DNA from: Eulemur rufifrons
Taxonomy: Eukaryota > Chordata > Mammalia > Primates > Lemuridae
Direction of reading: 5' to 3'
Length of the DNA: 64,000 nt
Assembly: GCF_041146395.1 (NCBI RefSeq)
Contig: NC_090989.1
Location: 250,532,843-250,596,842 of the forward strand
The position numbers were made by a program, and so were the translations under genes. Shown here in pieces: positions 23,451-36,346 of the stretch. Position 1 is the stretch's first letter; every line of letters begins with the position of its first letter. Under the pieces are notes generated by a model that saw nothing but the letters and a program-made list of their open reading frames with translations, was not told the DNA's origin and did no database searches.

Positions 23451-23883
23451 TCCCCACAAGGATAGTGAGTGAAACGGAAACACTGACTAATGGCTTTCCT
23501 TGGTAAGAATTTACCCGTCTGATCTCCTGGGGGTGTTCCACTCACTCACTGATCTGCGTAGGAATTTGGGGCAATATTTTTCTTCTGACCCAGCTGAGAG
23601 CCTGATTATCTTTCCAAACCCTAACTGGGGGACACAATCATTCCAAACATCAAGACAGTTAGAATTTCCAACTAAAATAACAGAGACCTCACTGTCGGTT
23701 TTCTGAGGACAACAGGTTTCCATGATCCTAAGGGGATGGCTGGCCTGCCTTCAGGGGGAACACCGGGGGACAAGGTGGGCTCTAACCTGGGTGCGACCAA
23801 TAAGCCTGAGTCTGGCTGGATACTGAAGCTGACAGAATTTTGGCAGAAAAGCATCAACCATCACTGTCAAAAACACCGGGGTC

Positions 23884-24228
23884 AGGACAGGCGCAGGGCT
23901 CACGCCTGTAATCCTGGCACTCTGGGAGGCCGAGGCGGGAGGATCACTCGAGGTCAGGAGTTCGAGACCAGCCTGAGCAAGAGCGAGACCCTGTAATATC
24001 TACTAAAAATAGAAAGAAATGATCTGGACAGCTAGAAATATATATAGAAAAAAAAATTAGCAGGGCATGGTGGCACATGCCTGTAGTGCCAGCTACTCAG
24101 GAGGCTGAGGCAGGAGGATCACTTGAGCCCAGGAGTTTGAGGTTGCTGTGAGCTAGGCTGATGCCACGGCACTCTAGTTCGGGCAACAGAGTGAGACTCT
24201 GTCTCAAAAACAAAACAAACAAACAAAA
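23884..24228 (+). mobile_element. Alu with strepsirrhine-type spacer
   Basis: Dimeric Alu with AGAAAGAAATGATCTGGACA...GCTAGAAATATATATAGAAA between arms and a (CAAA)n tail. Duplicated flank: AAAAACACCGGGGTC (left), AAAAACGGGGTC (right). Confidence 0.93.
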
Positions 24229-25028
24229 AAAAACGGGGTCTTTGAACAGAGGCTCCATGGCTGGCAGAAAAAGTGGAGCTCAAGCACAGACAGTCCTAAT
24301 GAGTTGCTGGTGGTCAAAGCCTTATTTGCAACCGTTTTCACTAATTATTATGTGGCATTAAGGAAATTTTCTGCTGAGCAGGGTGACCTTGACATGTGAT
24401 TTCTTGTGCTCATCTGGATATACACAGAGCATTATAAGAAGTAATGATTCCCAAAGAGCCCATCTAATCTGACAATTTTCATCAGCCTCCAAAGGGAGGT
24501 TTTACTTTTGCCCATTTCTCCAACATTTTTTTAGTGTTACTATAAAAAAGAGAGAGAGAACAAGGTCTATAACCTTCAATATATCCTTGCAGAAGTTATA
24601 GGTGTGACATAAATGCTATCTTTCACTCATCTTTACCACCAGTCAGCATTTCTCAGCAGGTGGATTAAATATACACCTGGCTGAACTTCCTTTTTCTCTA
24701 AATCTTGGAGGTACTCATGTGAGTTTGGCCTAAGAACCACGAGTACTAGACTATTGGGACCAAACAGCATGAACCAAGGCCAGTAGATCCTGACTGACTA
24801 CTCTAATCTTAACCAACTTCAGGTCCACATTTGGGAATATGAATTGTAAGGGCCTTGGAAACAAAATTCTGATTCATTTATAAACTTTGTTTGATATGAG
24901 TGAAATCTATTATCTAATTTTCATCCCCAAACATCTTTTGTTTCTGATACTGAAATCACTAAAAGAAAAAGATTAAAATATAATCTAAACATGTTACAGT
25001 AAAAATTAATTTAAAAAATAGCATTCAT

Positions 25029-25360
25029 GGCCGGGCACGGTGGCTCACACCTGTAATCCTAGCACTCTGGGAGGCCGAGGTGGGTGGATCGTTTGAGCTC
25101 AGGAGTTCGAGACCAGCCTGAGCAAGAGCGAGACCCCGTCTCTACTAAAAATAGAAAGAAATTATCTGGCCAACTAAAATATATATAGAAAAAATTAGCC
25201 GGGCATGGTGGCGCATGCCTGTAGTCCCAGCTACTCGGGAGGCTGAGGCATAGGATTGCTTAAGCCCAGGAGTTTGAGGTTGCTGTGAGCTAGGCTGACG
25301 CCACGGCACTCACTCTAGCCAGGGCAACAAAGTGACATTCTGTCTCAAAAAAAAAAAAAA
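25029..25360 (+). mobile_element. Alu with strepsirrhine-type spacer
   Basis: Begins GGCCGGGCACGGTGGCTCAC, has the ATCTGGCCAACTAAAATATA spacer and a 20-A tail. Duplication AAAAAATAGCATTCA occurs on both sides. Confidence 0.95.
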
Positions 25361-25879
25361 AAAAAATAGCATTCAGCACAAAATTAATACTTAATTATTC
25401 ATCATTAGCAACAGTAAGACTACAAATGATGGTACTCAGTAAAGTCAATTACAATGGGTTTAATAAGGATTTCAATGTAAAAATAATATAAATTAGAAGC
25501 CAAAGATTTGAGAATTCAATACAACTTTTAACACATCACCCAACTATTTCAGGTTTATTGAAATCCTTAATTTTGATACATTGCACATTTCAGCTTCAAA
25601 ATAGGGACAAATATTTTTTCTAGCCCTCCAAAAGCTATTGTTATATGTCCTCCCTTCCCTGCTCCTGCTTCTCTGATATCATTCATTATCAATCTTGAAA
25701 ACTCCTCTCCATTCTCTTATTAAAGTCTCCAAGGAACTATTTCTCCTCCACACACCTACACACACACACTCTGAGCCACAGTCAACAAGCTCTGTTACCA
25801 ATCCCAGGGAGAAAAATCTTAGCACAAACAATCCCGAACAATGGAAAATGCCAAACCACGGACTTTTTGTTTCAGAATA
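25361..25879. other. Intron-like sequence, nothing recognised
   Basis: AT-rich. A short CA stretch (25755-25770) is the only simple repeat. Confidence 0.4.
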
Positions 25880-25881
25880 CA

Positions 25882-26396
25882 GTAGTCCCCCCTTATCTGT
25901 GGTTTTGCTTTCTGCAGTTGCAGTTACTCACAGTAACTCCAAAAATATTAAATAGAAAATTCCAGAAATAATACATAAGTTTTCAATTGTGTGATGAAAT
26001 CTCTTGCCATCCCGCTCTGTCCCTCCCAGGACATGAATCCTCTCTTTGTCCAGCCTGTGCACACCGTGGACCCCACCTGCCCATGTGTCACTTAATAGCC
26101 ATCCAGCTTATCAGATCAACTGTCATGGTAATATCACAGTGTCTGTGTTTAAGTAACCTTTATTTTACTTAATAATGGCCCCAAAGCACAAGAGTAGTGA
26201 TGCAGGCAGATTGTTATACTTGTTCTACTTTATTATTGTTTGTTGTTGTTCATCTTTTACTGTGCCTAATTTGTAAATTAAACTTTATCATAGGTGTGTA
26301 TGGATAGGAAAAAACAGTATATACAGAGTTCGGTACTATTCTCAGTGTAGGGTCTTGGAACATATCCCCTGTGGATAAGTGGAGACTACTGCATAC
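25882..26396 (+). mobile_element. Tigger-type (Tc1/mariner) DNA transposon, internally deleted
   Basis: Starts CAGTAGTCCCCCCTTATCTG after a TA and ends CCTGTGGATAAGTGGAGACTACTG, an inverted terminal repeat pair. Between them AAAATATTAAATAGAAAATT, CTTATTTTACTTAATAATGG and CCCCAAAGCACAAGAGTAGT (the start of the transposase region) are followed by a jump to the 3' end. It is a non-autonomous deletion copy of a pogo/Tigger element. No functional product. Confidence 0.8.
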
Positions 26397-27690
26397 TATA
26401 TGAGCTTTGGGGGGTAACTGAGCCTTTCTAATAATAGTTTCTAGAATAATGTTTAGATGCACTTTGTCAGTTTTCTAGATAGGCATGAGGAGCAGGAGCC
26501 CACACATTAGAGTGTGAACTGGTAGGAATTTGAGATTTTAAATTTGCCACAGTGTGGTTTCACTTAAAGTTGATTTGACAGGGGACAAAAAAATGTATGA
26601 GTAGTCCCAGCCACTTCCCCCAAGCACTCCCCTGCCTCCATCTAAGAAGGAAGTTATCCTAACTTCTGGGTCAGTTCCTAGACCTTTTCTTTTCTATCCT
26701 GCAGAATCAAGATAATGGAGAAAGAAGGAAAATTAAAGTCACCAAAAAAGCTAAGTTGACCTACATAATGAAGAGCTGAGCAAATACTGGAGAGTGGAGA
26801 GCCAGGCTAGCTCGTGTGGGTTTGGTTGGGTAAAGATTTGGGGAGTAGCACAGAGTGGGGGAGAAGACCGACTTAGGAGCAACTGCAGTGTTGCATTTTT
26901 AAGAAGTTTTGTTCTGGCATTTTCAGAAGAGACAGCAAGAATGCTTCAATATGCTTATAATTAGTATTTGTTGGTCTGTTATTCATTGAATGGGACTCTG
27001 TGCTGGATTGGACCAAGAGTGATTGTCCCTATCTGCATAATACCAAGTGTCCACAAAGATTCAAGTTACCAGATTAGCCGGCAATCACTGACACAGTTGT
27101 GTGTCTGGGTGTGTTTTGTTCTTTTAGCATAGGTTGCTCTCCTCTCCCCTAGTAGACATTAAGGTCTTTGACATCAAATACTCTGCCTTTTGTAAAATAA
27201 GATTAGAAAGTACAGAGCTCTACACGCAGTGTGGTAAGAAATACTCATTAAAGTTTACTGTTTGAGGCAGAGATAAAATTAAGGCCATTTAGCTACAACT
27301 AGATGTACTGCATGCCAATTTCCTTCATAGAGGCTCTAAGAGAGGCAAAGAAGTCCCAGCTGTCAATTCTGAAATTCCCAGGTGCCCCAGTCCCCGATTA
27401 CTTTAACTATTATTAATTATTGGTACCTCACAACTCACTGCCCCACACAAGTGCATCTTAATAGCATTGCTGAGAACCCTGGATTTAAACCATTTGCTTC
27501 AGATCAACCAAAGAATCTATTTGAAAAAGCCAGAAATGTCTATAGATCCTGATGCCATTGGCCAGAGAAACAATCCTCAAAATGCAGAACAAACAGCAGT
27601 GGCCAAGCTTAGCGCTGACCTTCCCAAATCCAGGACTACTTTTGCACACCTCTCCTGCCAGAGAGGAATTAGAGCCTGAAACAGTCTTCT
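26397..27690. other. Intron-like sequence, nothing recognised
   Basis: Unique-looking on both strands. No exon with domain support. Confidence 0.4.
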
Positions 27691-27694
27691 CTGA

Positions 27695-28050
27695 TCAAAG
27701 TGTAGGTGGAAGAACACTAGACTCAGAGTCCAGAGAACTGAATTCAATCCAACCTCTGTCACCAACAGGCAATCCTGGGTGTAGCAGTTGCTCAAGGAAA
27801 TGGACTTTGAAGCTAGACAGAACTGAGTTCAAATACCGGCTCCTTCACCTACTCTTCTTGGGACCTGGAGCAAAGCACTCACCATTTCGTGCCTCATTTT
27901 CCTCATCTATAAAAAGGGATAATAATATTTATTTATTGGTGTTTGTTGTAAGAATTAATGAGACATATATGGGCACTCAATAAAGGTCAGTTGCTGCTGT
28001 GTGGCCTTAGGTAAATCACTTAACAAGTCACCAACCCAGTTTCCTCTTTT
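27695..28050 (+). repeat. Two or three nested MIR fragments
   Basis: GGTGGAAGAACACTAGACTC...AGAACTGAATTC...CTGTCACC, then TGGACTTTGAAGCTAGACAG...TTTTCCTCATCTATAAAAAG...GGGCACTCAATAAAGGTCAG, then a second GGCCTTAGGTAAATCACTTA...GTTTCCTCTTTTGTAAAGT. Confidence 0.65.
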
Positions 28051-28458
28051 GTAAAGTAACGGGGACGGAGTACATAGTTTCAAAGACTCCTAACAACAGG
28101 GAACTCTGACAAGATGTCAGATCCTAGCAGAGGAAAATAAACATAAGGAACAAATAGCTAAGGAAAATTTGGCATCAGATGTTGATTAAATCTTAGCAGA
28201 ATGGTTAAGGTGAAGGTGGTAGAAATCAAGCAGATTGGAAAAGCCATCCTCACCCAGGCATTTATTTACAGGAAGTGGGACGTTCCCTGAAGTCGGCTAG
28301 GTACATGGAGCAGCTCTCACTCCCCTCATAAAAGCCATCCCCACAGATAGAACCAATGGACAGAAAGAAAAAGAACACCATACCAAACAATATTTTTAAG
28401 ACCAGAAGAAGAAATTCAATAAAAAGCAAGTTTTTAAATGGAGCAAAAAGCAAACTGG

Positions 28459-28799
<341 letters not shown>

Positions 28800-29455
28800 A
28801 AAAAGCAAACTGGACTAGGACTGGGTTTTGATGCTAGTTCTATCACTAGGTGGCTTTCCAATTTTGCTTTGGCTACCAGGAAGCTCAGAGTCAAATTTAT
28901 TGTTCATTTTTAATAACTCTCTAGAAATATTGTACCCTATATATTGTCACTGTAAATCTACTTCCCCTTTTTACTTGGCCATTATGTTTTAACTTATTTT
29001 CCATGATCACCGCTTCATTTTTATTTTAGATTTTCCTATTTCATTGTATCTATTCTTGTAATCCACTTGAATTACTTTAGGAAACAAGGTAGAGTATAAA
29101 TAAATAGAAATCATTTTGTGAGTCATTCATTTACTTGACATGTTATTTTCCTATGTATAAGACAAAAGTTTGGGACTCTGTCCAACATCCCTTTTAGCTC
29201 TAACCCCGTTAATTCTAGTCTTTCATTTCTATAGCTCAAAGGTCATATTATTTTGTATTTTTAGAGTCTTGACTTAGTAAATGTAGACAGCACTGTGTTC
29301 TCCAATATGTTCTAAGTTTTCTTTATACTTTCATTAGAAGTATATTTATGCTATGGAAGATTATTGTCAGTAGCACTAATGAATTTTAAATGACTCATTT
29401 GGTAGACTTCCTCTCATCCTATTATTATTTGGTGCTCCATTACTATCCTTAGAAT
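28800..29455. other. Intron-like AT-rich sequence, nothing recognised
   Basis: No supported feature. Confidence 0.4.
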
Positions 29456-29469
29456 TAGAGATATAACTC

Positions 29470-29700
29470 CAACATTTGCATAGAATTTATCAACTTGACT
29501 AAGAGTTTGGAATGATCCTGCCTAGATCTTCAGCAACCCTGTGTGATAACCGATGTTGGGACACATCTCCATTTTATAGATGAAGAAAGGGAAATGCAAA
29601 GAGACTGAGTGGCTTGGTCAAAGTCATACAGGTAATGATTAGTACAAGGACTTGAACTCTCACCTTCTGACTCTCAATCCTTGGCCCTCTCCAATTTCCC
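29470..29700 (+). repeat. MIR SINE
   Basis: ATTTTATAGATGAAGAAAGGGAAATGCAAAG...TTGGTCAAAGTCATACAGG...CTTGAACTCTCACCTTCTGA. Confidence 0.65.
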
Positions 29701-30660
29701 AATCTCTACCAAAGACCCTTTCAGCTCCCACTGAACACTTCTAGGTCACACACCTCCCACGATAGCCTCTTTGATGTGTTGCTCTGGAGAGCTAACTGCT
29801 CCAGTCCCATGGAGGACCACAGAATTGATCTTATCCCTCTCTGACATACAGACCTTCTAATGTCTGAAAACAACAATCCTGTAACCTTTAAATCTTTTAT
29901 TCCTGCACTAAACATCAGACTCCCTCAGAGCTATTTTATTGGTTAGGCATAAGAAGCTTGGCCCATCAGGTTTCCAGGGGCATATGGAAAAAAAGAAATG
30001 AATTGGCTCTAAGCTAGAGGCAGCACAATTGAAATTATTATAATGGCCATTTAATTAACTCTTGAAAATATAACATTATGTCAACTTCATTGTTAAAATT
30101 GTTATTCATAAAAATATTCATTACAGATGAAAACATTTGTGGATTAGATTCTTTTATCTTGCAAGAGTTCCTGAGTAGGCAGAACAATGGATTAGGAGAC
30201 ATAACCAATTGTAAATTGAATAATCATTCACAGGCAAATAATTTCAAAGGTAAAACTATAAAAATCCCTTCAAAATTTTTATGGAAAACTTTACATTTAA
30301 TTCAAAATTAGGGTGCATTTTCATATGTTTGCTCTAAGTGACGAAGCCTCCTGAAGGGTCTATAGAAAGCTCAAAATGGTCCTGAGTCTTCCATGGCCTA
30401 AATTTCTCCATGTAGGCTGAGATACCCTGTAATAAAATTGTTCCCTACCACTCCACAGTTTATGTAGTTTCTTCTACCTGCTGAGTTTGGCAAGTACATT
30501 GAGCCCCATTTGTTTGGGAGAGAATGAAATTGCTGGAGAGCACTTTGGCCCTTCCACAATGCCACCATCATGGCCTACAATGCACCAGAAGCTTCCTCTC
30601 TCCACACCAGTCAAACTTCATCACTTCCAGATGTGATGAGGAGGTGCTCTTAAAAAACTC
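29701..30660. other. Intron-like sequence, nothing recognised
   Basis: Possibly a very old LINE (CR1-like) relic at 29720-29900 on the minus strand. Otherwise unique-looking. Confidence 0.35.
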
Positions 30661-30675
30661 AAACTCGAAGAAGAA

Positions 30676-32872
30676 GATGTATAGTATAATTTCTATTTTT
30701 TTTTAAATTTGTTGAGACATGTTTTGTGGCCATGGTATCTTAGAGAACATACATACCATGAGCTGATGAAAAGAATGTATATTCAGTGGTTTTAGGATAG
30801 AAAGTACTGTAAATATCCATTAGGCCCATTTGTTCTAGACTTCTCTTTAAGTCCACTGTTTCTTTATTTATTTTCTGTTTGGAGGATCTGTCCTGTTCTG
30901 TCAAAGGGGTGTTGAAGTCCCCGGCTGTTATAGTGTTGCTGTTTATCATTTTGTATAGATCAAGTAGGATTTGCTTTATGAATCTGGGTGTACCTGTGTT
31001 GGGCAAAGTCTCAGGTTACAAAATCAATGTACACAAATCAGTAGCATTCATATATGCCAATAAAAGTCAAACTGAGAACTGAATCAAAGACTCAATAACA
31101 ACAAAGAAAATAAAATACCTAGGAATATATTTAACTAAGGAGGTGAAAGACCTCTATAGGGAGAACTACGAAACACTGAGGAAGGAAGTAGCAGAGGACA
31201 TAAACAGATGGAAAACCATAACATGTTCATGGATTGGCAGAATCAACATTGTTAAAATGTCTATACCACCCAAAGTGATCTACAGATTCAATGCAATCCC
31301 TACTAAAATACCAACATTATTTTTCACAGATATAGAAAAAATAATTCTATGCTTCATATGGAACCAGAGATGACTCCGTATAGGTAAAGCAGTCTTAAGC
31401 AAAAAGAACAAATTGGGAGGCATCAATTTACCAGACTTCAAGCTATACTATAAGGCTATAGTAACTAAAACAGCATGGTACTGGCGCAAGAACAGAGACA
31501 TAGACCAATGGAACAGGACTGAGAACCCAGATATAAAACCATCCTCATATAGCCATCTGATCTTTGACAAAGCAGACAAAAACATACAATGGGGGAAAGA
31601 GTCCCTATTCAATAAGTGGTGCTGGAAAAATTGAATAGCCACATGCAGAAGACTGAAACAGGATCTGCACCACTCACCTCTCACAAAAATCAACTCATGA
31701 TGGATAATAGACTTAAACCTAAGGCATGAAACCATAAGAATTCTAGAAGAAAATGCTGGAAAAACTCTTATAGACATTGGCCTAGGCAAAGAATTTATTA
31801 AGAAGACCCCAAAAGCAATCACAGCAACAACAAAAATAAATAATAGGACCTGATCAAATTAAAAAGCTTCTGCACAGCCCAGTAAACTAACACTGGAGTG
31901 AATAGACAACCTACAGAATAGGAGAAAATATTTGCATTCTATACGTATGATAAAGGGCTGATAACTAGAATCTATTAATATATAGGACTCAGGAAAATCA
32001 GCAAGAAAAAAAATCAAACAACCCCATTAAAAAATGGGCAAAGGACATGAACAGAAACTTCTCAAAAGAAGATAGACTAATAGCCAAGAAACATATGAAA
32101 AAAATGCTCAACATCTCTAATCATCAGGGAAATGCAAATCAAAACCACAATGAGATATCACTTAACTCCAGTGAGAATGGCTTTTATCAAAAAGTCCTAA
32201 AACAACAAATGTTGGTGTAGTTGCGGAGAGATAGGAACACTCATACAGTTCTGGTGAGACTGAAAACTAGTACAACCTCTATGGAAAGTAGTATGGAGAT
32301 ACTTCAAAGAAGTAAAAGTAGAACTACCATTTGATCCAGCAATCACACTACTGGGTCTTTACTCAAAGTAAAAAAAAGACATTCTATAAAAGGGACACCT
32401 GCACTTGAATGTTTATAGTAGCACAATTCACAATTGCGAAGACGTGAAAACAACTCAAGTGCCCATTAATACATGAGTGTATTAACAAAATGTGGTGTAT
32501 GTATACCATGCAGTTCTACTCAGACATAAAAAAAAAAATGATGAACTACTTATTGTATAATCCTGGATGGAGCCGGAGCCCATTCTTCTCAGTGAAGTAT
32601 CACAAGAATGGAAAAACAAACACCGTATGTACTCACCATTAAATTGGTACTAACTGATCAACATTAATGTGCACATATGGGAAGTAACATTCATAGGGTG
32701 TCCGGCGGGTGGGAGGGGGAGGAGAAGGGGATGGGTAAATCCATACCTAACAGATGTGGTATGTGCTATCTGGTGAATGAGCATGCTTGTTGAGTGGTGC
32801 AAAGGCAATTTATGTAACCAAAGTGTTTGTACCCCCATAATACTCTGAAATAAAAATAATAAAATAATTAAA
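30676..32872 (+). mobile_element. L1 with 5' inversion (twin-primed insertion)
   Basis: Two parts of one L1. At 30676-31003 the sequence is L1 in minus orientation: endonuclease region of ORF2, with [20 protein letters not shown] and STEYTF-like [12 protein letters not shown]. At 31004-32872 it is L1 in plus orientation, from [11 protein letters not shown] in the reverse transcriptase through the ORF2 C-terminus, 3'UTR and A-rich tail. The middle of ORF2 is absent. Such 5' inversions with deletion are the product of twin priming. Flanks AAAAAACTCAAACTCGAAG (left) and AAAATTCAAATTCCAGCAAA (right) look like a degraded target duplication. Many stops and frameshifts: dead. Confidence 0.88.
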
Positions 32873-33088
32873 AAAAATTCAAATTCCAGCAAAAGAGCCA
32901 CTGAAGTTGGCCACATTGCCAAGGGCATGGTTTTAATTGCCTCCAGGAATGTTGGGGTACATGGCAGGATCCTAAAAATATTGTAGGTTAAAAACCACCT
33001 TGTATCTAGACACAGATTGTTGTTAATTGTGTTAAACTTCTTGTACTCAGTTGACACACTTGGGATCAAAAATTCTTTAAAAGCTCAA

Positions 33089-33429
33089 GGCCGGGCGCGG
33101 TGGCTCACGCCTGTAATCCTAGCACTCTGGGAGGCCGAGGCGGGTGGATTGCTCAAGGTCAGGAGTTCGAGACCAGCCTGAGCGAGACCCCGTCTCTACT
33201 AAAAATAGAAAGACATTATATGGACAACTAAAAATCTATATAGAAAAAATTAGCCGGGCATAGTGGCGCATGCCTGTAGTCCCAGCTACTCGGGAGGCTG
33301 AGGCAGTAGGATCGCTTAAGCCGAGGAGTCTGAGGTTGCTGTGAGCTAAGCTGACGCCACGGCACTCACTCTAGCCTGGGCAACAAAGTGAGACTCTGTC
33401 TCAACAAAAAAAATAAAATAAAATAAAAT
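33089..33429 (+). mobile_element. Alu with strepsirrhine-type spacer
   Basis: GGCCGGGCGCGGTGGCTCAC start, TATATGGACAACTAAAAATC spacer, (AAAAT)n tail. Duplication TTAAAAGCTCAA / ATAAAAGCTCAA. Confidence 0.95.
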
Positions 33430-33850
33430 AAAAGCTCAACAGCTCTGTGAATGCTTCATAGGGCCTAAGGTGAGAACATCTGGCACAAAATCTTCACCAT
33501 AGTGACTTCTGAGAGGCCACCAAGGGAAAAGTTGTGAGGATCAGTTTGTGAATTCCAAGGGCTGGTGACAAACCTACTTCCTAAAGGGCTGAGCCTATGA
33601 CTCGGCTTCAATCCCAGGCCTTCAGGAAGTCCTTGGGGGCTGGATTATTGAAGCAACAATATTGATGGTCTCTGCTGAAGCCACAGCCAATTCTAGAACT
33701 TGTTTCCTTGCTGGAAAAATGAAAGCCTGAATCTTCTTTGGGTTCTAGGAGCATTTTCTGAGTTCCTCTGCCTGAGGTAGGAAATAAAGCAAGCTCCTGA
33801 GAAGGGTGGGGTAGGGGACATGAGGCCCTGCATCTAGAAGGTGGGTGCAT

Positions 33851-34161
<311 letters not shown>

Positions 34162-34604
34162 TCAAAAGCTTCTATCCAAAGGTACTCTGCGTTCTCGAAG
34201 GCTCAGCATCCTGAGTGAGGATGAATTTGCTTCATAAAAGCCTGTCTCCATCTAGCACTTCAGGAGTGTGTCCAGCGCTACCTCCTGCCCCATCTTCCAA
34301 GACCACTTGTTCCATCTCTGTGCCTCAAATCTGAGTTTACCTCTCTGTTCTGACCTTTCATATTTATGTTCAAATTAGCTTGGTTCTAGACCCTGACTTC
34401 CCTGATGCTGTCTGCAGACTTCCCTTATCTGTACTCCCAAAGCCAGTCTTGGCTCCAGAACATAGCCAGGGCTGAGGAGCTTCACCTCTGGTTGTCCAGG
34501 CAAAAACTCCATATGCTCTAATGCAGAGATCTCTAGAGCTTCCATGTAGAGACTCAGCCAAGACCCTTGAGGAATGGGACAAGTTCCCACAGAGCAATAA
34601 ACCA

Positions 34605-34740
34605 CCTTTAGAAATTCAATAGTACTTACTGGGTGCCCGTGCTATGCAGGAACTGTGCCAGGCACTGGGGGTACAGCAAGGAACAAGGCCCACCTGGCCC
34701 TGCCCTAACAGCACTTAGACTCCTGTTGAGCAGACATTCT
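34605..34740 (+). repeat. LINE-2 3' end
   Basis: TACTTACTGGGTGCCCGTGC...TGTGCCAGGCACTGGGGGTA...CAGCAAGGAACAAGGC. Confidence 0.7.
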
Positions 34741-36280
34741 GCTTCCTTCCACCTGCTGGTAGTACAGTGGTTTGGGGTTCCAGAGCAGCTTGCATCTTTC
34801 CGATTCTGATATGGGCAATAAGTGAAATCACACTGTGGACCAACACCACCTGGAATAGGAATAAAACAAGGAATCAGTAAAGCCAAGGTTCATTCCATCC
34901 CTTCTATCTGATTCTCTCTCTAGTTCATGCATTTTTGCTATAGGAATCCCATGATCTATAGGTACCTCCAGCATAGATCCATCAGTCACTTCAAGTTGTA
35001 GCTCTAGAGCAAAAGAAAAAAATATGTAATAGATGATAAATACCCTATAGCTATCCAGTGTACTAAATGTTGAACTTGATCTTTCCACTGGAATAAGGAG
35101 GAGTAATTTACCTCTTTGGAGAATACATGATGGCAAGAAAAAATGTAGCTCATGAAACCATATTTATTTTCTGTTAATCTTATAACATCATCTCTCATCC
35201 AGATTAAAGTACTCAAAATCAAGATTCACAGTTACCTGCAGGGCATATGACTGATTAAAAAGAAGCATTCCTGAATTGTGGGGTTGATTCTTCGAAGGGT
35301 AATAAAAGGAGACATTGCTCTCTTATTACAGATCCTAAGATAGGCCTTCTCCCAGCTATGACCACGGATACTGGTGTCTCAGTCTTTCAAAGCTTGTGAT
35401 ATCTAACCTAAATCCATCCCTCCAAAATACCATTTAGTTCTTATTCTCTTATTCTACCCCCAGTGGTATTAAATGTTAAAGATCAAGTACACATCATTTA
35501 GGCAATATACTTTAAAAACCAAGAATTGATTCAACATTTTTCAATTTTAAAATTATTTTTAAATTGGATATTTTATGGTCTTCTATTTACTGCAATCAGA
35601 TGTGCCTCAATTTGTAGAATAAATGCATCCCAGAAGGTTCACCTTTAAAGTAAATCTTCCTCCTCTGACAGCCATATAAAACCAATCCCAAGACAAAATA
35701 AAATCACCTTCAGTGATGCAGAAATCCTCTTTAAATCACACATATAAAGGAGAAATTTTTGATAAAATAATAATACACATACAAAGACAAAAGTTCCTTT
35801 TGTTTGGCAAGATTACTTCTAGAGTTAAAGGAAAAGCAGCAATTATAGCTTCAGAACAGAACATCCTAGACTAAAAATTCATTCAGCTTTTATCAAATCT
35901 CCTTACTGTCATTGTACAAGAGAATAACAGGAAACTCTTTGGGTGCTCAAACCTTGTTTCCTAGCAATTTATGAAGGCCGAAGGCTTTTAGGAGTAAGCA
36001 ATTGAACTAAGGCTGGGAAGCATGGAAACCAGGGTTGCAAATACCACAGGAAGTGGACCAATAAGGCAGTTATGTGCTCAGTGCTACCTGTTACCCAGTT
36101 TAAAGTCAGGCTTTAGATATCATATAGTAATTCCTTTAATCAACCAGAAACCATGTATATCCATAAAGGCTGAGAAATGGGGATAGAACGGGTAAGGAAA
36201 AAGTAACTGTCTAATAAAAGGGAGCCAATATGTAGTGTGTGAATCAGGTTTCAGGAGTTTGACACCCGATCCTGAGACAC
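34741..36280. other. Intron-like sequence with exon-like signals only
   Basis: Minus-strand stretches at 34758-34852 and 34965-35003 have splice-like edges (TATTCCTATTCCAG acceptor, CAG/GTGGAA donor) but no recognisable protein. The rest is AT-rich and unique-looking. Confidence 0.35.
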
Positions 36281-36315
36281 AGAGAGAGAGAGAGGGTGTG
36301 CACGCTGGTGCATGT

Positions 36316-36343
<28 letters not shown>
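36281..36343 (+). repeat. (AG)n and (CA)n microsatellites
   Basis: About seven AG units (36281-36295), then a short spacer and an uninterrupted (CA)13 at about 36316-36342. Confidence 0.95.

Positions 36344-36346
<3 letters not shown>

Noticed and set aside
34758..35003. Two exon-like blocks on the minus strand (GGVGPQCDFTYC; LQLEVTDGSMLE)
   Set aside because: Splice-like edges exist, but the pieces are short, match no protein I know and do not resemble the cyclase extracellular domain.
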